NCBI GenBank assembly: GCA_029207755.1
Contig: JARCOQ010000064.1
Span: 434,001 to 498,000, forward strand
DNA length: 64,000 nt
Source of the DNA: Chamaea fasciata
Taxonomy: Eukaryota > Chordata > Aves > Passeriformes > Sylviidae
Reading direction: 5' to 3'
Position numbers and translations under genes: made by a program. Shown here in pieces: positions 37,645 to 48,977 of this stretch (the first letter of the stretch is position 1; each line of letters begins with the position of its first letter). The notes under the pieces were generated by a model, which searched no databases, was not told where the DNA came from, and saw only the letters and a list, made by a program, of their open reading frames with translations.

Positions 37645-40600
37645 CTATACTGGTGTTGGAGAAAACAGTTGTCTGATTCCTGTCTCCTCCTTCCACTCTT
37701 TCACTGAAGTGATCAGTGGCACCAGGCTGGACACAGGCTTGGCTGATGTTACAAATGGATGCTGCAGAAAGAAAAAAAAAAAAAAACAAGAATGAACCAT
37801 TACTTTGCAAGCTAAGAGCCTCAAAGGCAGGGCAATATTTTTCAAAGGAAAAGGAGATGGAATCAGAGTACGTCTAAGGAGCAACAGTGGGGCCACATTG
37901 GCACAGCTTGCTGCAAGAGCTGCTATGTGCCCCAGGCCTGGAAATATCTCCGGTCTGAGCATCCTGATCTCTTGAAAGAGGTCCCTGGTCATATTGCAGG
38001 GCACTTGGAGCAGATGACCCTTACAGGCCCTTGCCAGCCCAGCCCAGTCTAGGATTCCTGACTGTTCTCATTTGAACAGCACCAAGAGTGGAGGTGAGGA
38101 GGAGGAGGCTCCCCTGATGCCTTGCACTTCAGTGCAGGAGGAGCCCGTCCCTGGGACACTGTTTCCCCTGCAGCCCCTTGGCATTTTACCTGCAGCAGCT
38201 CCTTGGCAGACCAGCGCCGCGCCTCGTCTCTCTGCAGGCAGCAGCTCAGGAAGTCACACAGCAAAGGGGAGCGGAGCTTGGGCTGCTGCAGCTTTGGGAT
38301 CCCTTTGGTGGCTTTCAGGAGTTGAGCCTGAAGAGAAAGGAAACACGAGTTTCTCACCCGCTTCTTTCACGTCTGGAACTGCTCTCCCAGATCCCATTGT
38401 TTCAGGTGCACTCTGCAGTGGCACTTTCTGCCGTGGCACAGAGGCAGAGATGACTTTCCTGACCAACAAAACACCCAAAGCCCGATGCAGCCACAGCTTT
38501 CCCAGCATCCAGCAGCTCTTGCCTTGGCAGTTGATTTCATTGACTGGCCTTGTTAGTGGAAACAATAGCAGCAAAAGCAGGTTTCCTTCTCTGAGGGTTC
38601 ACCTGAGCAGCTTGACAGGCTATTTGGAAGAGGGACTTTGCTCTACTAACTCACTCTACTATTTCCAAAGATAATTACATGAAAAGCATCTCTGCAGCTC
38701 TTGTTGGTCCCTTAAGCACAGCTGCCATCAAACCAAAGTCATCAAGCTTTTTCCTTGGTTCTTGAAAACAATGGGAATTGCAAGCAAAGAAAGGAAATCC
38801 CTCAGTTATTCCTCAGGTAAGGAAACAAACATTTGGAATCTCATCTTCCACACAGACACATGAAGATGCATGCACAAATGTCTTGGGACGAAAATGCCTC
38901 TTTGGGCACACAGGAAACACCTGCACCTCCGTCTCTCATCAGACTGCAAATTTCAGCTTCCCTTAGGCAGCAAAAGGAAAATTTTGGTGGTCAAAGCAGA
39001 AGAGGGAGAAACGCCATCCATGTGGTAGCCCTCTGCTCATTTGGACACTCAAGTCAATGCATTAATGGCATGGCCATCCTAGAAAGTGCCTGGAAACAAA
39101 GGGGTGGGTTTGGCCGGCTCTCCACATGACCAGGCTTCATCTTAGTGACATGGAGGTGACGGCTTGGGTTAGGAAAGAAAGACGGTCACTGAGTGTTTCA
39201 GCAGCACCACACAAGAAGCACAAGAGACTCTGTGGCCTTCACACCCTCTTGTTAAGGTTTCAGGCAAATTTCCTTGTGAGAAGAATGGGGGTGCACTTCT
39301 TCTCTCCAAACCACTGTTTTATAAACATCCTCGGGTTTGGGTTACTTTCCTTCATTTCAGGAAAGATAACACCACTTCTAAGATGCTTGTTTGCTGCTAT
39401 TAGGGCTGTCTACAAAGCCAAAAGAGCTGGAACGACTTCTAAGCCAAAGCCCAGTGTTGCCTGAGAAGGGAGATTGTTTGCCTGGGCTAAGGCTTGAGTT
39501 CCCCCACGGATGCAACCAAAACCCCAGCAGATGCTGATGTGCTGCCGGGACATTTTCAGAAAGGGACTGTGGTGGAAGTAGTTCCAGCGGATGGCAATGG
39601 CATTTTGTCCAGTGGCACACACAAAGTGGGATGGGGGAGAAAGACAGCGGGATCAGAGAGTATTTACACCTTACCATGGCAGAATTTTCCTCCCAGTCAG
39701 GAGCTTCTCCTTCCACCATTTCAATGACCACGATTCCCAAAGACCATATGTCCACTTTGGGCCCATAGGGTTCACCGTTCACTTCAGGTGCCATCCACTG
39801 AAGAGTCCCGACCACCGATCTCCGTCTACTCTGCTCAGGGGTGAGTTGAGCAGAGAGGCCAAAATCAGCTGGGGAGAGAGCAAAAGACCGTTTTTATTTG
39901 AATCCTGTGCAATTAGGAAAGCACGCAAAAGAATTTCCCGGTAGAAGTTTGAGAATGTGCTCTTGAATCTCCTGGACAACCGTCCCTGCCTTGTTTCCTC
40001 AGGACTTTAGCCAAGGAAATATGGTGCTGGCTGCTTCAGAAATCCCCACATTTTTTACACTGCCTCCAGCAGGGGCTTTTCAAACTTTAGACATGTAGCT
40101 CCCTCCCTCTGGAAGGGACACGCACAGAGCAATGCCACTGTGGACTGCTCGAGCCTTGCCATAGGTCTGTGCACGTTGCCACCGCGTGGTCAGCTCACAA
40201 CAGGCTCCCTGCACTGCCACCAGCGCCATTTTGGGGGGGCTGGCACTCACTCAAAAGCAGCCCCACAGCCCACATATCCCTGGAACGCTGCACCTGCCCA
40301 AGAATATACTGACCCAGCTTGACAGAGCCATCCGTTTTGAGAAGGATGTTGAGGCTTTTCAAATCTCTGTGCATCACGTGGTTGGCGTGGAGAAAATGCA
40401 GTCCTTGCAGGCACTGAGAGAGAAACCAGAAACAGGAGGGCAAATATCAGTGATGTGATTTCATCACACAAGAAAGGAAAGAGCTCTCCAAGATTCCCTC
40501 TCCAGGGGAATGAGGAGTAATGGCAGAACACAGTGCCACTGAGGGGAAGAGCTCGCTGCTCCAACACAGGCAGGGCAGCACCTTTCTAAAGAAAGGCATG

Positions 40601-43600
40601 TCAGCTTGCCAAAGAGCAACAGCAACTGCTGGTGTAGACTCTGCCCTGCAAACCAGCCAGTATGACTGCTGCTGCAGTGGATGTGCTCAGAAGCACACAG
40701 CACTCTGGCTGCACTGCTAACCTTTCCAGCTGAGGACTCAGAGAAATGAGTCTCTCTTACTTCTTTGCTGTTCCTTTCAAATGCTCCCACCATCACCACC
40801 TTTGCTTTTACAGGCAAGGAATGCAGTGCCAACAGACCAAAGTTTAGAGAGGCAAGATGGAGAAGAGCAAATACAAGAGCCAGAGTGAGAATGCAACAGC
40901 AGGAGACAAGAGGACAAGAACAGAGTCCAGTGAGTGCAGGGGCACTGGCAGGCAGTTCATTTGAGAGGCTCTTGCTTGCCCAGAGCATATCAGCCACACA
41001 GAAACAAAGCCTGGCTCACGGAATCGCTCCTGCTCTGAGCCCCTTTCCCAGACAATCCTGCCCAAGCTCTGGGAAGCACAGCTGGGATCCCCGACTGACC
41101 TCCCGACTGATGATGGCAATCTCGTCTTCTGTCAGGCGAGTCTTTTGGATTGTGTCGTAAAGACTGCCTCCATCCATGTACTCCATCACCAGCCACAGTT
41201 CTTCATGCACAAGGTAGCTGAAAGAAGGGAACAAGGCCATGCAGATGAACATGCATTCGTTGGCTCCTTTGCTTGATTCTTGTTTCCGGGTTGCTTTGTG
41301 ACAAGGACAGAATTAAAAGAATTAAAGACATTCCCTCCGGGCTGTGGGTTGTTTGCAGTCTGTGCAGTCTCAAGGAGAACAGCACATCTGTCAAAAGGAG
41401 ATGTCTCTGATGGCCAGCAATCAAAAAGTGCAGTTTAGTATACGCCAAGATGAAAAACCTGTCCCGCGTGGTATTTCTGGAAAGAAGCACCTAGTGTTCC
41501 TGGCATGGCCAGCCCTGGAAAAGAGGGGCAACAATCCAAGGGAAATCCTCCCTAGCATGCTTCATCAGCATTGAAGAAACCTTAAAAAATCCATCCTGAG
41601 ACAACATGGAGGCAGCCAACTTACAGGGTACTGACTTCTTATGGTAGAGTTGATGCAGGTTTTTGAACAATTTTTCAACTATGTGTTGGAAAGCCAGGGA
41701 TGACTCACGGAGATAAACTGCACTCTCTTCCCATCCATTGGAGATGAGTAGAGAAATAATAATGAAGCAATAATTAACAGCTTTCTTTTCTGCTAGTGTC
41801 CAAAGTGGGGTTTTAACCTTGCATACTTTTACTATGTAAACAAACCTTCATGGGATGAGACCATGACCACTCACCCGTCTAAATAATGGACAAGATGGGG
41901 ACTCATATTCCTCTTCATGACCGTGATTTCAGTAACAATATCCTCCATCTCGCTCGGTCCCCGAAGATAGATTTTCTTGATAGCCACCTAGAATGACATT
42001 GAAAATCAGTAACTTTAGAAGTTGGAGGAATGAGACCAAAACACACATGGGGAGAGAGATTTTGCAATGACACCGCCAAGCCGTGCCAAAGTGCCTTGTA
42101 ATTAGACAAAGGAGTAATTAGGAAGTGACATTCCTACAGCCCATTTCTCTGCTCCTTTGGGGGCCAGATCCAGGACACGTGGCCACTGACCACATTTTGC
42201 CTTGTCCACTTGTTAGCAATGGTGTGTCAACTCTCACCCCCCCAAAGCTCTGAGCACACTCTCTGTCTGTCTGTACTTGAGAAGAAGTAATGCGTGACTT
42301 GGTACTCTGTGGATACATCTCGGGCTATAGGCAGGGCTTGGGGCTTTTAGGGACACCTTGCAGATCTCTCCCTACGTGCAGTTCCCAAGTGCAGCACTGC
42401 AGGTGGCTAAGGAACTGCCAGGAACATTCAGATGTATTTGCTGGCAGCCAGAAATGAGAATTCAGGACTCTGAAGCCGTAGCCCCAGAGAGCAGTGAGAT
42501 GCTCCTTTGTTGGAGCATCTGAGAGCCAGGGAGAGCATCCTTCTCTGAAAGGAACCGCTGTCCTCCTTGCCTTCCTTCTGGCAGCTGAGCAGGACAAAGG
42601 CTGCCCCAAATGCAGTTGGCAGGCTGGCACCAGTCTGTGCTTCTTGTGCCTTTGCAGCACAGCTCTAGCCACAGCTGCAGCCGCAGCTGACACGAGACAG
42701 GAAAGCCCTGGAGAGCAGCAGAATCTGCAGGGGCTCTTGACATTTACCTCTCCGCCCGTGGCAGTGTCGATGGCTCTGCAAACCTCTCCAAAAGCCCTAG
42801 AAACAAAACAGCAGCAAAGAAAGGAGAAGCCATTTAGACCTTGGAGTGAAAGCCAGCCCAGACAGGAGATGTCTGCTGGAAATGCCTCCAACCTGCAGCA
42901 TGCAGGAGGGCACTGCCAGAAGGCAGATGATGCATGTTCCTCTCCAGTGCATGGGCACTGGGCCTGTTTCTGAAGCATTGGGGTTTAGTGCCTCAGCTCC
43001 AAAGGCCAGGTGATTCTTTCATCGTGGATTTCAGTTTCTAAACTGGGCGGTTTTTATCCTCACCACAGACTATTTCCTTCAGCAAACTCTTGGGAAGAAA
43101 TGCTCCTGAGAAGTGTTATCTGACTGCTATGATAGGGGGTAGGTTGCTGTTTCTGGCAATGAAATAGAAGTGTCTTTGATAATGCCTTCTGACCACACTT
43201 CCAAATTCTGGCCGGTACTGAGAGATGGGGCAGACTAACCCGCGTGTCTGAATATGTTTGCAGCTTGCCTGACTTCACACTTGACAGATATTCCAGCAGC
43301 AAATCAGCTGCCCCATGACTGTGTAGAAGCAACTGTGGTTGGACTCACCCTCTGCCAACAATTTCCTTTTCGGTGTATTTCCTCCGGGGATTTTCTGTGC
43401 TCACCATTTGCCCTGAGGGAAACAAAATGCAAAATGCTCACTTGAAAGCAGACATCCCACTATCCAAGAGATACAAAAGGCAGCCCTGCTGGGGCTCTAC
43501 AGTCTGGCCTTCTGAGTCCTTTGTGGCCAGCTGGGTAACAACAACAACAACAACAACAATTGCAACAAGACAGGCAGCTCTGCAGTACAAGCAGGTCAGC

Positions 43601-46500
43601 ACAGAGAATGATTTTCTACAGTCCTTTGAAGAGATGCCTTGGCAGAAAACAAAGCACAGGGAGATGCATTCCCAGGAGAGGAGGGCATCTTCCCCACCTT
43701 GCAGCAGTTTCCCAAAGGAATGCCTTTCCCTTTGTAAACCCAAGCAGCTCATGCTCTAACCAACCCCAAGGGGCCTTCAGCAGCAGGACCCTCACCCTTG
43801 ATGAGCAGGCTGAGCTGGAAGACGCCCTTGCCCGTGGCCCACGTGAAGAACCACACTGCTTCTCCTCCCCCTGACAGCAGGGATCAGTCCCTGCCATTGC
43901 ACTCGCCCTCTCAGCCCCGCACACGTGCCCACCTTCCCGCAGCGGGCAAGGGCAGCAAGGACAGCAGTGCTCCTCAGGTGCCGGCGGGACACGGACAGCT
44001 GCCCAGAGGAGATGCTGACCCTCTGTGAGCCCAGCCCAGGCCGTGCAGGAGCCGGCCCAGAGCAGGGGCTGCTGCCTCGGGGCAGCTCCGCGCTGCAGCG
44101 GCCGGCCGGCAGCGGCACTCTCCCAGCTAAGGAAGGCTCCAGCCTCGGCGCTCACACCAGCCCTCAGGGCCAGGGCAGCCACCGCCACAAAGCTGCCAAA
44201 GCCCAGGCACCAGCACTGACAAGTAATGGCAAGAAGGCACGGCCACACCCAGCCCCTTCCAAGCTGGTGCCCCCACTGAGGACACAGCAGGATTGGCTTG
44301 GAGAGCAGACACACCCAGGTGCACGTCAGTGCCCTTTTGTGCCAGCAGGTGATGGGAGGCAGAGAGTCAGCTGGGCTCTCTTCTCAGCCCCACCAGGTCT
44401 TATCTGAGGGCACAGGACGGGCAGCTGCTCTGGGCAAGAAGCAGCTTCAATGACTTGTGCTGTACAATCACAAAGGGCACTGAGATGAGGAGGATCAATG
44501 GGTCCAGCTATGCTGACACATGCTCACAATACACTGTCCCTCAGAGAAGAAAGACACAAGACGTACTCATGAACCCCAGGAAGTCATCCTCCTCATACTC
44601 CATCTCCTGTTGCTGAGCAGCAGCTTTGTCAGTGCTGGAGATGAAGGAACTGCCCAGGCTCCACTGCTCAGCTGGGGCAGGCCAGGCCCCTTCAGGTGAC
44701 ACTGCTGCTCCTGCTGCTGCAGCTTCAATAGAAGAGCCTGTGGAGATCTGAGACAACAAAAGAGTTTGTGTCAGAAAAGTGGCTGGCAGAGATTTTAAAT
44801 GCAAGCCCTTAGGAAGGTGCTGTCAGCCAGTGACTGGGAGCTGCTGTCAAGCTCAGCTTTTTCACCTTTCTGCCCACAATTCACATTAATTCAGCCACTT
44901 CTTTCTGCTTCCCTGCCCACCTCTGCTTCCATTTTACCAAAAGAACAACCTGGCAACCAAGGCACCAAAATCCCTGACTTGAAGCAGAAACTCCACGTCC
45001 CCAGTGTGTCTCTGAAATGCTCCCAGGTAAGCACAGCCAAGAAGCTCGTGGGGACAAACCGCCCCAAAAAGCTTGTGTTGTCACATCAATACTTTTTGTG
45101 CCTGTGGGTACTTGGCGAGTCTGTGGAGGGGGACAGGTGTCCCCAGACCACAGCGTCCCCTACGTATCCACCAAGGCTGAGCACAGTGCCTTTGACATGC
45201 TCCCTCCTCTGCAGACAGGGAACCTTCCTGCTCCAGGCTGGCCTCTATCAGAATCCCAGCAAGCTGGGGCCTAAACATGGCAGCTCAAAGCCCATTTTCC
45301 AGCTGTCACTGGCTGAGGGGAATGGCTAGGTCTGGCAGGACTGCAGCACTCGGCATCCTCAGCCACCAACAGCAAGAGCTGGCTGCTCAGAAACTTGCAG
45401 CTCTGCCTCGCACTAAAGACAGCGCCCTCCAGAAGTGGCACTTACCGTCTTGGAAAGTTGCGGCTGTGGTGTGACCACAGCTGGAGCCTTGTGGTCATTT
45501 GGCTCCTCTTTGCCTTCTCGTCCAGGAGCAGAGGAAGCCAGAGGAGAGTCTGCTCTTGGTTCTGGGATCTGTGGACAGACAGGAGCGTTAGACACAGGCC
45601 ATGACCTATCATTTAGAACCTTCTTTCTCTTCAGCTCTAGAACCAGCTCTACTAAGCACAAATCATCAACTTGCAGAGCAAGGGGATTCTAAGTCCCTCA
45701 GACTAAATTCTAATGGGCTGATTCAACTGGACACTGCAAATTGCTCCAAATTACATATTCCCCCCTGACTACTATCAGGAAGCACATTCTCTCTGCAAAA
45801 CTTATCTTTTAGTTCTTTTAAAGCTCTGAAATGGAAAATTAGGAAATAGGCAGTGATGCCTTTGCTCTTGCTGCTGTAGACATGGAAATGGATTTTCTTG
45901 CAGCCTACTCAGCTGGCCCTCTACACTCTACTGCCACAGGCCAAGCTCACAGCTTGCTGCACAATTCTTAAACGCCAAGAACATCAAATGTTCTTTCCTT
46001 ACTCACCTTGGGATCAGCACCTCTGAATACCCGGCTCAGGTGACCTGCAGTGGGCAAGGGAAAATGAAGCAGATGCTTTGAGAAAACTGGAGACAACCAG
46101 AGCATTTTTAGAAGACCTTCCAAGGCCTCCCAGTCTACATTTTCAAAGTTGTCCTGCTTGACCCAGCAAGGGAGGAATTGGCAAACTCTGCTGCCACAGA
46201 CTCTCCAACAGAGGGAACGCAACCCCTGCAGGCTCCCTTGCAAATGCTGCCCGCACGGCCGTGGCTACACACACCCCCTTTGGAGCTGAACATGTTGACA
46301 GGAGCTTTACCCAAGCGGCATCTGGATGGCCTTTCTGTTTCCAAATGAACTCAGTCACTAAGAAAGAGCAGGAAGACACAAAAACCAGGTTAGGTGACAC
46401 TCAGGGAAAACCTCTACTTACCTGCCAGGTTAGTTAGGAAATAGCAGGAATAGGCAACTCCATAAACAGTGAAAACTGCAGCGGCGAGTTGCCCAATCAT
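37645..46500 (-). CDS. PAK3-like serine/threonine kinase, copy A, 12 exons
   Basis: Exons 5' to 3': 46,422-46,500; 46,007-46,044; 45,446-45,568; 44,567-44,747; 43,349-43,412; 42,748-42,796; 41,875-41,987; 41,100-41,217; 40,314-40,413; 39,675-39,868; 38,190-38,327; 37,645-37,761. All phases join: 1,314 bp, 437 residues. Residues about 4-26 ([19 protein letters not shown]) are hydrophobic, a membrane anchor or signal. Residues 68-80 ([13 protein letters not shown]) resemble the Pro-rich linker of group I PAKs. The kinase domain has GRGAFGEV (160-167), K182 in VAIK, HRDLK (270-274), D290 FG and APE (315-317), ending in [17 protein letters not shown]. No CRIB domain is encoded. S306 stands where PAK1 has its activation-loop Thr, and TLQW replaces TPYW. 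The donor of exon 8 is GTCAGT. PAK3-like expansions are known in zebra finch; the substrate is unknown. Confidence 0.93.
43537..43561 (+). repeat. AAC microsatellite in a PAK3-like intron (copy A)
   Basis: Seven to eight copies of AAC in the intron between exons 4 and 5; the same tract is in copy B near 59,075-59,098. Confidence 0.9.
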
Positions 46501-46726
46501 TGTGGCAACTGCTGTGCAAGTTTGCAGACTGCGCTCTAACGCTAGCTAAAAGAAGTCTCCTGTCAGTCAGCAGCTGCCCCCTGACAAAAGCCTCAAGCAC
46601 AGGACCAAGTTCCTGCACTGAGCAAGGCCAAGAGCTGCTCTGACACCCCTGAGGCCTTCCGTGCACCAAGGCAACCTTGCGATGTCACCACGACCACGTG
46701 ACAACCGTGCCCTGACATCACAAAGC
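46501..46726 (-). promoter_or_regulatory. Candidate PAK3-like promoter between gene and ERV (copy A)
   Basis: Only about 226 bp separate the first ATG from recognisable ERV sequence. The interval holds a palindromic E-box CACGTG (46,695-46,700), a CRE-like TGACATCA (46,713-46,720) and, on the minus strand, GTTGCCTTGG (46,666-46,675), which resembles half of an RFX X-box. No TATA box is seen. Function is inferred from position and motifs. Confidence 0.4.
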
Positions 46727-47923
46727 AAACGCTCTGCCTTGATCTGGATGGATGGAGGAGGGCACGTGGACTCGACTACTGAGGACTCATTGCAGATGCT
46801 AGAATTAAGGGCTGTCCTTTGGATCATTATGAATTGGCCTGATCAGGGTGTAAATATTGTCACAGACTCATGATACGTAGTAGGGGTGGTGCTGCGGATT
46901 GAGGATGCATTGATAAAGGATATAAAGAATGACAGGTTATGGGAACTTTTGAGGCAGCTGAGGCAAGCTGTTCGGCTGCGCTCAGCTCCTTTTGCGATTT
47001 TGCATATTCGAAGCCACAAATGGTCAGAAGGTTTGGGTCAGGGTAATGCCATAGCTGATCAGTTGGTTTCTGTTGCAGTACCACAAGACGGATTTCAGCA
47101 GGCACGTATTGCTCATGAGACTTTTCACCAGAATGCGCGAGGCCTAAAGAAACAGTTTCGCATATCTCTGAATGATGCCCGTGGTATTGTCAGATCCTGT
47201 CCTCTCTGTAGTCAGCATGGGCCTGGACTAGGGATGGGAGTAAACCCACGGGGCCTTGGACCCAATCACATCTGGCAAATGGATGTAACTCACGTATCCT
47301 CCTTTGGTAGATTGAAATATGTGCATGTTACAATTGATACTTTCAGTAAATTTATTTGGGCTTCAGCGCAGCCGGGAGAGAAAGCTCTCCACGTGGTACG
47401 ACACCTAACTACTTGCTTTGCGGTGATGGGGGTGCCAGAACAGATTAAGACAGATAATGGCCCTGCATATGTGAGCAGCAGGATCCAAAAGTTCTTACAG
47501 AAGTGGGGTGTGACACACATCACAGGTATCCCACATTCACCAACAGGTCAGGCGATTGTGGAGCGAGCCCACCAAACACTCAAGGATTATCTGTTAAAAT
47601 ATAAGGAGGAGGTGGATGCGCAGACCATGCTATCAAAAACACTATTTGTATTAAACTATCTGTGTGTAATGGGGGACCACTCGGAGCCCCCTGCGGTCAT
47701 CCACTCAGGCGGAGTAAAGGAGGAAGCAACTAAGCCATTGTTTAAAGTCATGTACCGAGATCCCAAAACTGGAGTATGGGAAGGTCCCGCAGAGGTTCAG
47801 TACATGGGTAGAGGTTATGTTTGTGTTCTTACCCCCACAGGGCCCCAATGGATACCTAGTAAATGGATCCGTCCTGCTAATGACCCTGCAAGAGCGACAT
47901 CGATACTGGACAGCCAGGGTTAG
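46727..47923 (+). pseudogene. Retroviral pol remnant: RNase H end and integrase (copy A)
   Basis: One frame runs from within RNase H to the pol stop at 47,921-47,923, interrupted by a TGA at 46,871-46,873 directly after the RNase H motif IVTDS. Visible are the RNase H motif LELRAV, then GNAIAD, the integrase zinc-binding pair HETFH and CPLC, the catalytic Asp in QMDVTH, the second Asp in TDNGPAY and the catalytic Glu in AIVERAHQ. The integrase part after the stop is open for 345 codons and unusually well kept. The domain order and motifs are those of beta-type retroviruses. With its 5' parts missing and the stop present in both duplicates, it is a non-functional remnant. Confidence 0.9.
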
Positions 47924-47929
47924 AGGGGG

Positions 47930-48378
47930 TACACTTAATTGAAGACTTAAGGGCAAGAGAAAACCTACAACTGCTCTGGCAGTTTGACAAGGTAGTACAG
48001 AGAGATCACTCCATGTCAATTCATACCCAAATAGCTAAGTTGTAAGAACTCACTAGTCATTTGCAGCAAGACACAGGCTTGGCTTTAACAGATTGGCTAT
48101 GATCTTTTGGGCTAGGGCCTTGGATAACCTCCCTACTGCAACATGTAATCAATATTGTGATTGTTATTATACTGCTTGTACTTTTTGTATCTTGCTTTTT
48201 TTGCTGCTTGCAACAGATGATGTATCGCATAGCAGAAACAGTAACTACTCGACACGCTGCGTTTGCTGCACAAAATAAAAAAGAGGGAATTGTTGAAGAA
48301 TGGTTAGCAGAGCAAGGCCACGGATCATTAGAGGCCTCATGGACCGATACCAAGTGCTGGCAGCCTACGCGCTGCTAA
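47930..48378 (+). pseudogene. Env transmembrane-subunit remnant (copy A)
   Basis: In a frame shifted from pol, the sequence encodes a membrane-proximal stretch, a long hydrophobic segment (IVIVIILLVLFVSCFFCC) and a cytoplasmic tail that runs into the LTR, as is usual for the end of retroviral env. Two in-frame stops interrupt it (TAA and TGA before the hydrophobic segment). The surface subunit and the fusion region are absent. Confidence 0.75.
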
Positions 48379-48685
48379 GATAAGCTGTCCTTGGGACAGC
48401 AGTAAGCACGGATACAGGCCAAAGATAAAAGAACTTGTGCTTAATAGAGCGTAGCAGTAAGCACGTATACAAAGTTTTCAGCATGCCAAGAGGAGGAACC
48501 TTCTCACGCTTGATATAGCCAATCAAGTATAGATGAGTAGTGTATGCTAACCAATTATAATTTGACAAGTATGCTGAATGCTTGGGGCAAAAGTATAAGA
48601 ACGGATGTTATGAGCAATAAAGTTGAACAATGCTTTACCAATCATATTGATTGATTGCATTCTTCCCTCGCCGAAATCCTCCGCA
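48291..48685 (+). mobile_element. 3' LTR of the ERVK-type element (copy A)
   Basis: 395 bp from TGTTGAAG (after the polypurine tract) to a CA end at 48,684-48,685. It contains a TATA-like TATAAG (about 48,593) and a poly(A) signal AATAAA (48,616-48,621). Sequence of an olfactory receptor gene follows immediately, so the 3' border is sharp. Confidence 0.8.
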
Positions 48686-48977
48686 GTGCAGCACATCCTG
48701 CGTAGGAGATGGTCCTGGTGTCCCAGAGGGAATTGTGCATGGCTTTGGGGACAGTGGTGCAGATGGAGCCCAGGTCGCTGAGGGCCAGGTTGAGCAGGAA
48801 GAAGATCATGGGGCTGTGCAGGTGTTGGCCGCAGGCTACGGCGCTGGTGACGAGGCCGTGGCCCAGGAGGGCAGCCAGGGAGATGCCCAGGAAGAGGCAG
48901 AAGCGCAGGAGCTGCAGCTGCCGCGTGTCTGCCAACGCCAGCGGGAGGAAGTGGCTGATGGAGCTGCTGTTGGACAT
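48686..48977 (-). pseudogene. Olfactory receptor fragment (OR14-type), cut by the LTR
   Basis: The frame starts with MSNSSSISHFLPLALADT and reads through the first transmembrane helix, LHSPMIFFLLNLALSDLGSI (second helix region) and AMHNSLWDT to SYAGCAA, the start of the third helix. This is typical of the avian gamma-c (OR14-like) receptors. After about 97 residues it stops exactly at the outer end of the ERV LTR. The remaining two thirds (DRY motif, helices 4-7) are not on the other side of the ERV, where the PAK3-like gene lies. The piece is therefore a remnant, not a simply interrupted gene. Confidence 0.9.

Larger units (their letters stand above)
34041..48446 (+). repeat. Segmental duplication, copy A (PAK3-like gene plus ERV)
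   Basis: From 34,041 the sequence matches the stretch starting at 49,582 in the same orientation almost base for base. The offset is 15,541, then 15,540 after a one-base change in a homopolymer, 15,538 after an A-run change near 37,775, and 15,554 after a 16-bp indel near 44,791. Mismatches are sparse, roughly one per 60-200 bp by eye. The true right end is not visible because copy B is cut at 64,000; 48,446 is the last base with a partner in the window. Confidence 0.97.
46727..48685 (+). mobile_element. Betaretrovirus-like (ERVK-type) endogenous retrovirus, 5'-truncated, with 3' LTR (copy A)
   Basis: The element begins within RNase H and continues through integrase, a short TM remnant and a 3' LTR. 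There is no 5' LTR, gag, protease or reverse transcriptase, and the surface part of env is missing, because pol is followed at once by the TM tail. A purine run ending in AAGAGGGAAT (to 48,290) directly precedes TGTTGAAG, giving a convincing polypurine tract and LTR start at 48,291. The element faces away from the PAK3-like gene (head to head). The 5' border is where recognisable RNase H similarity starts, so it is approximate. Confidence 0.88.
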
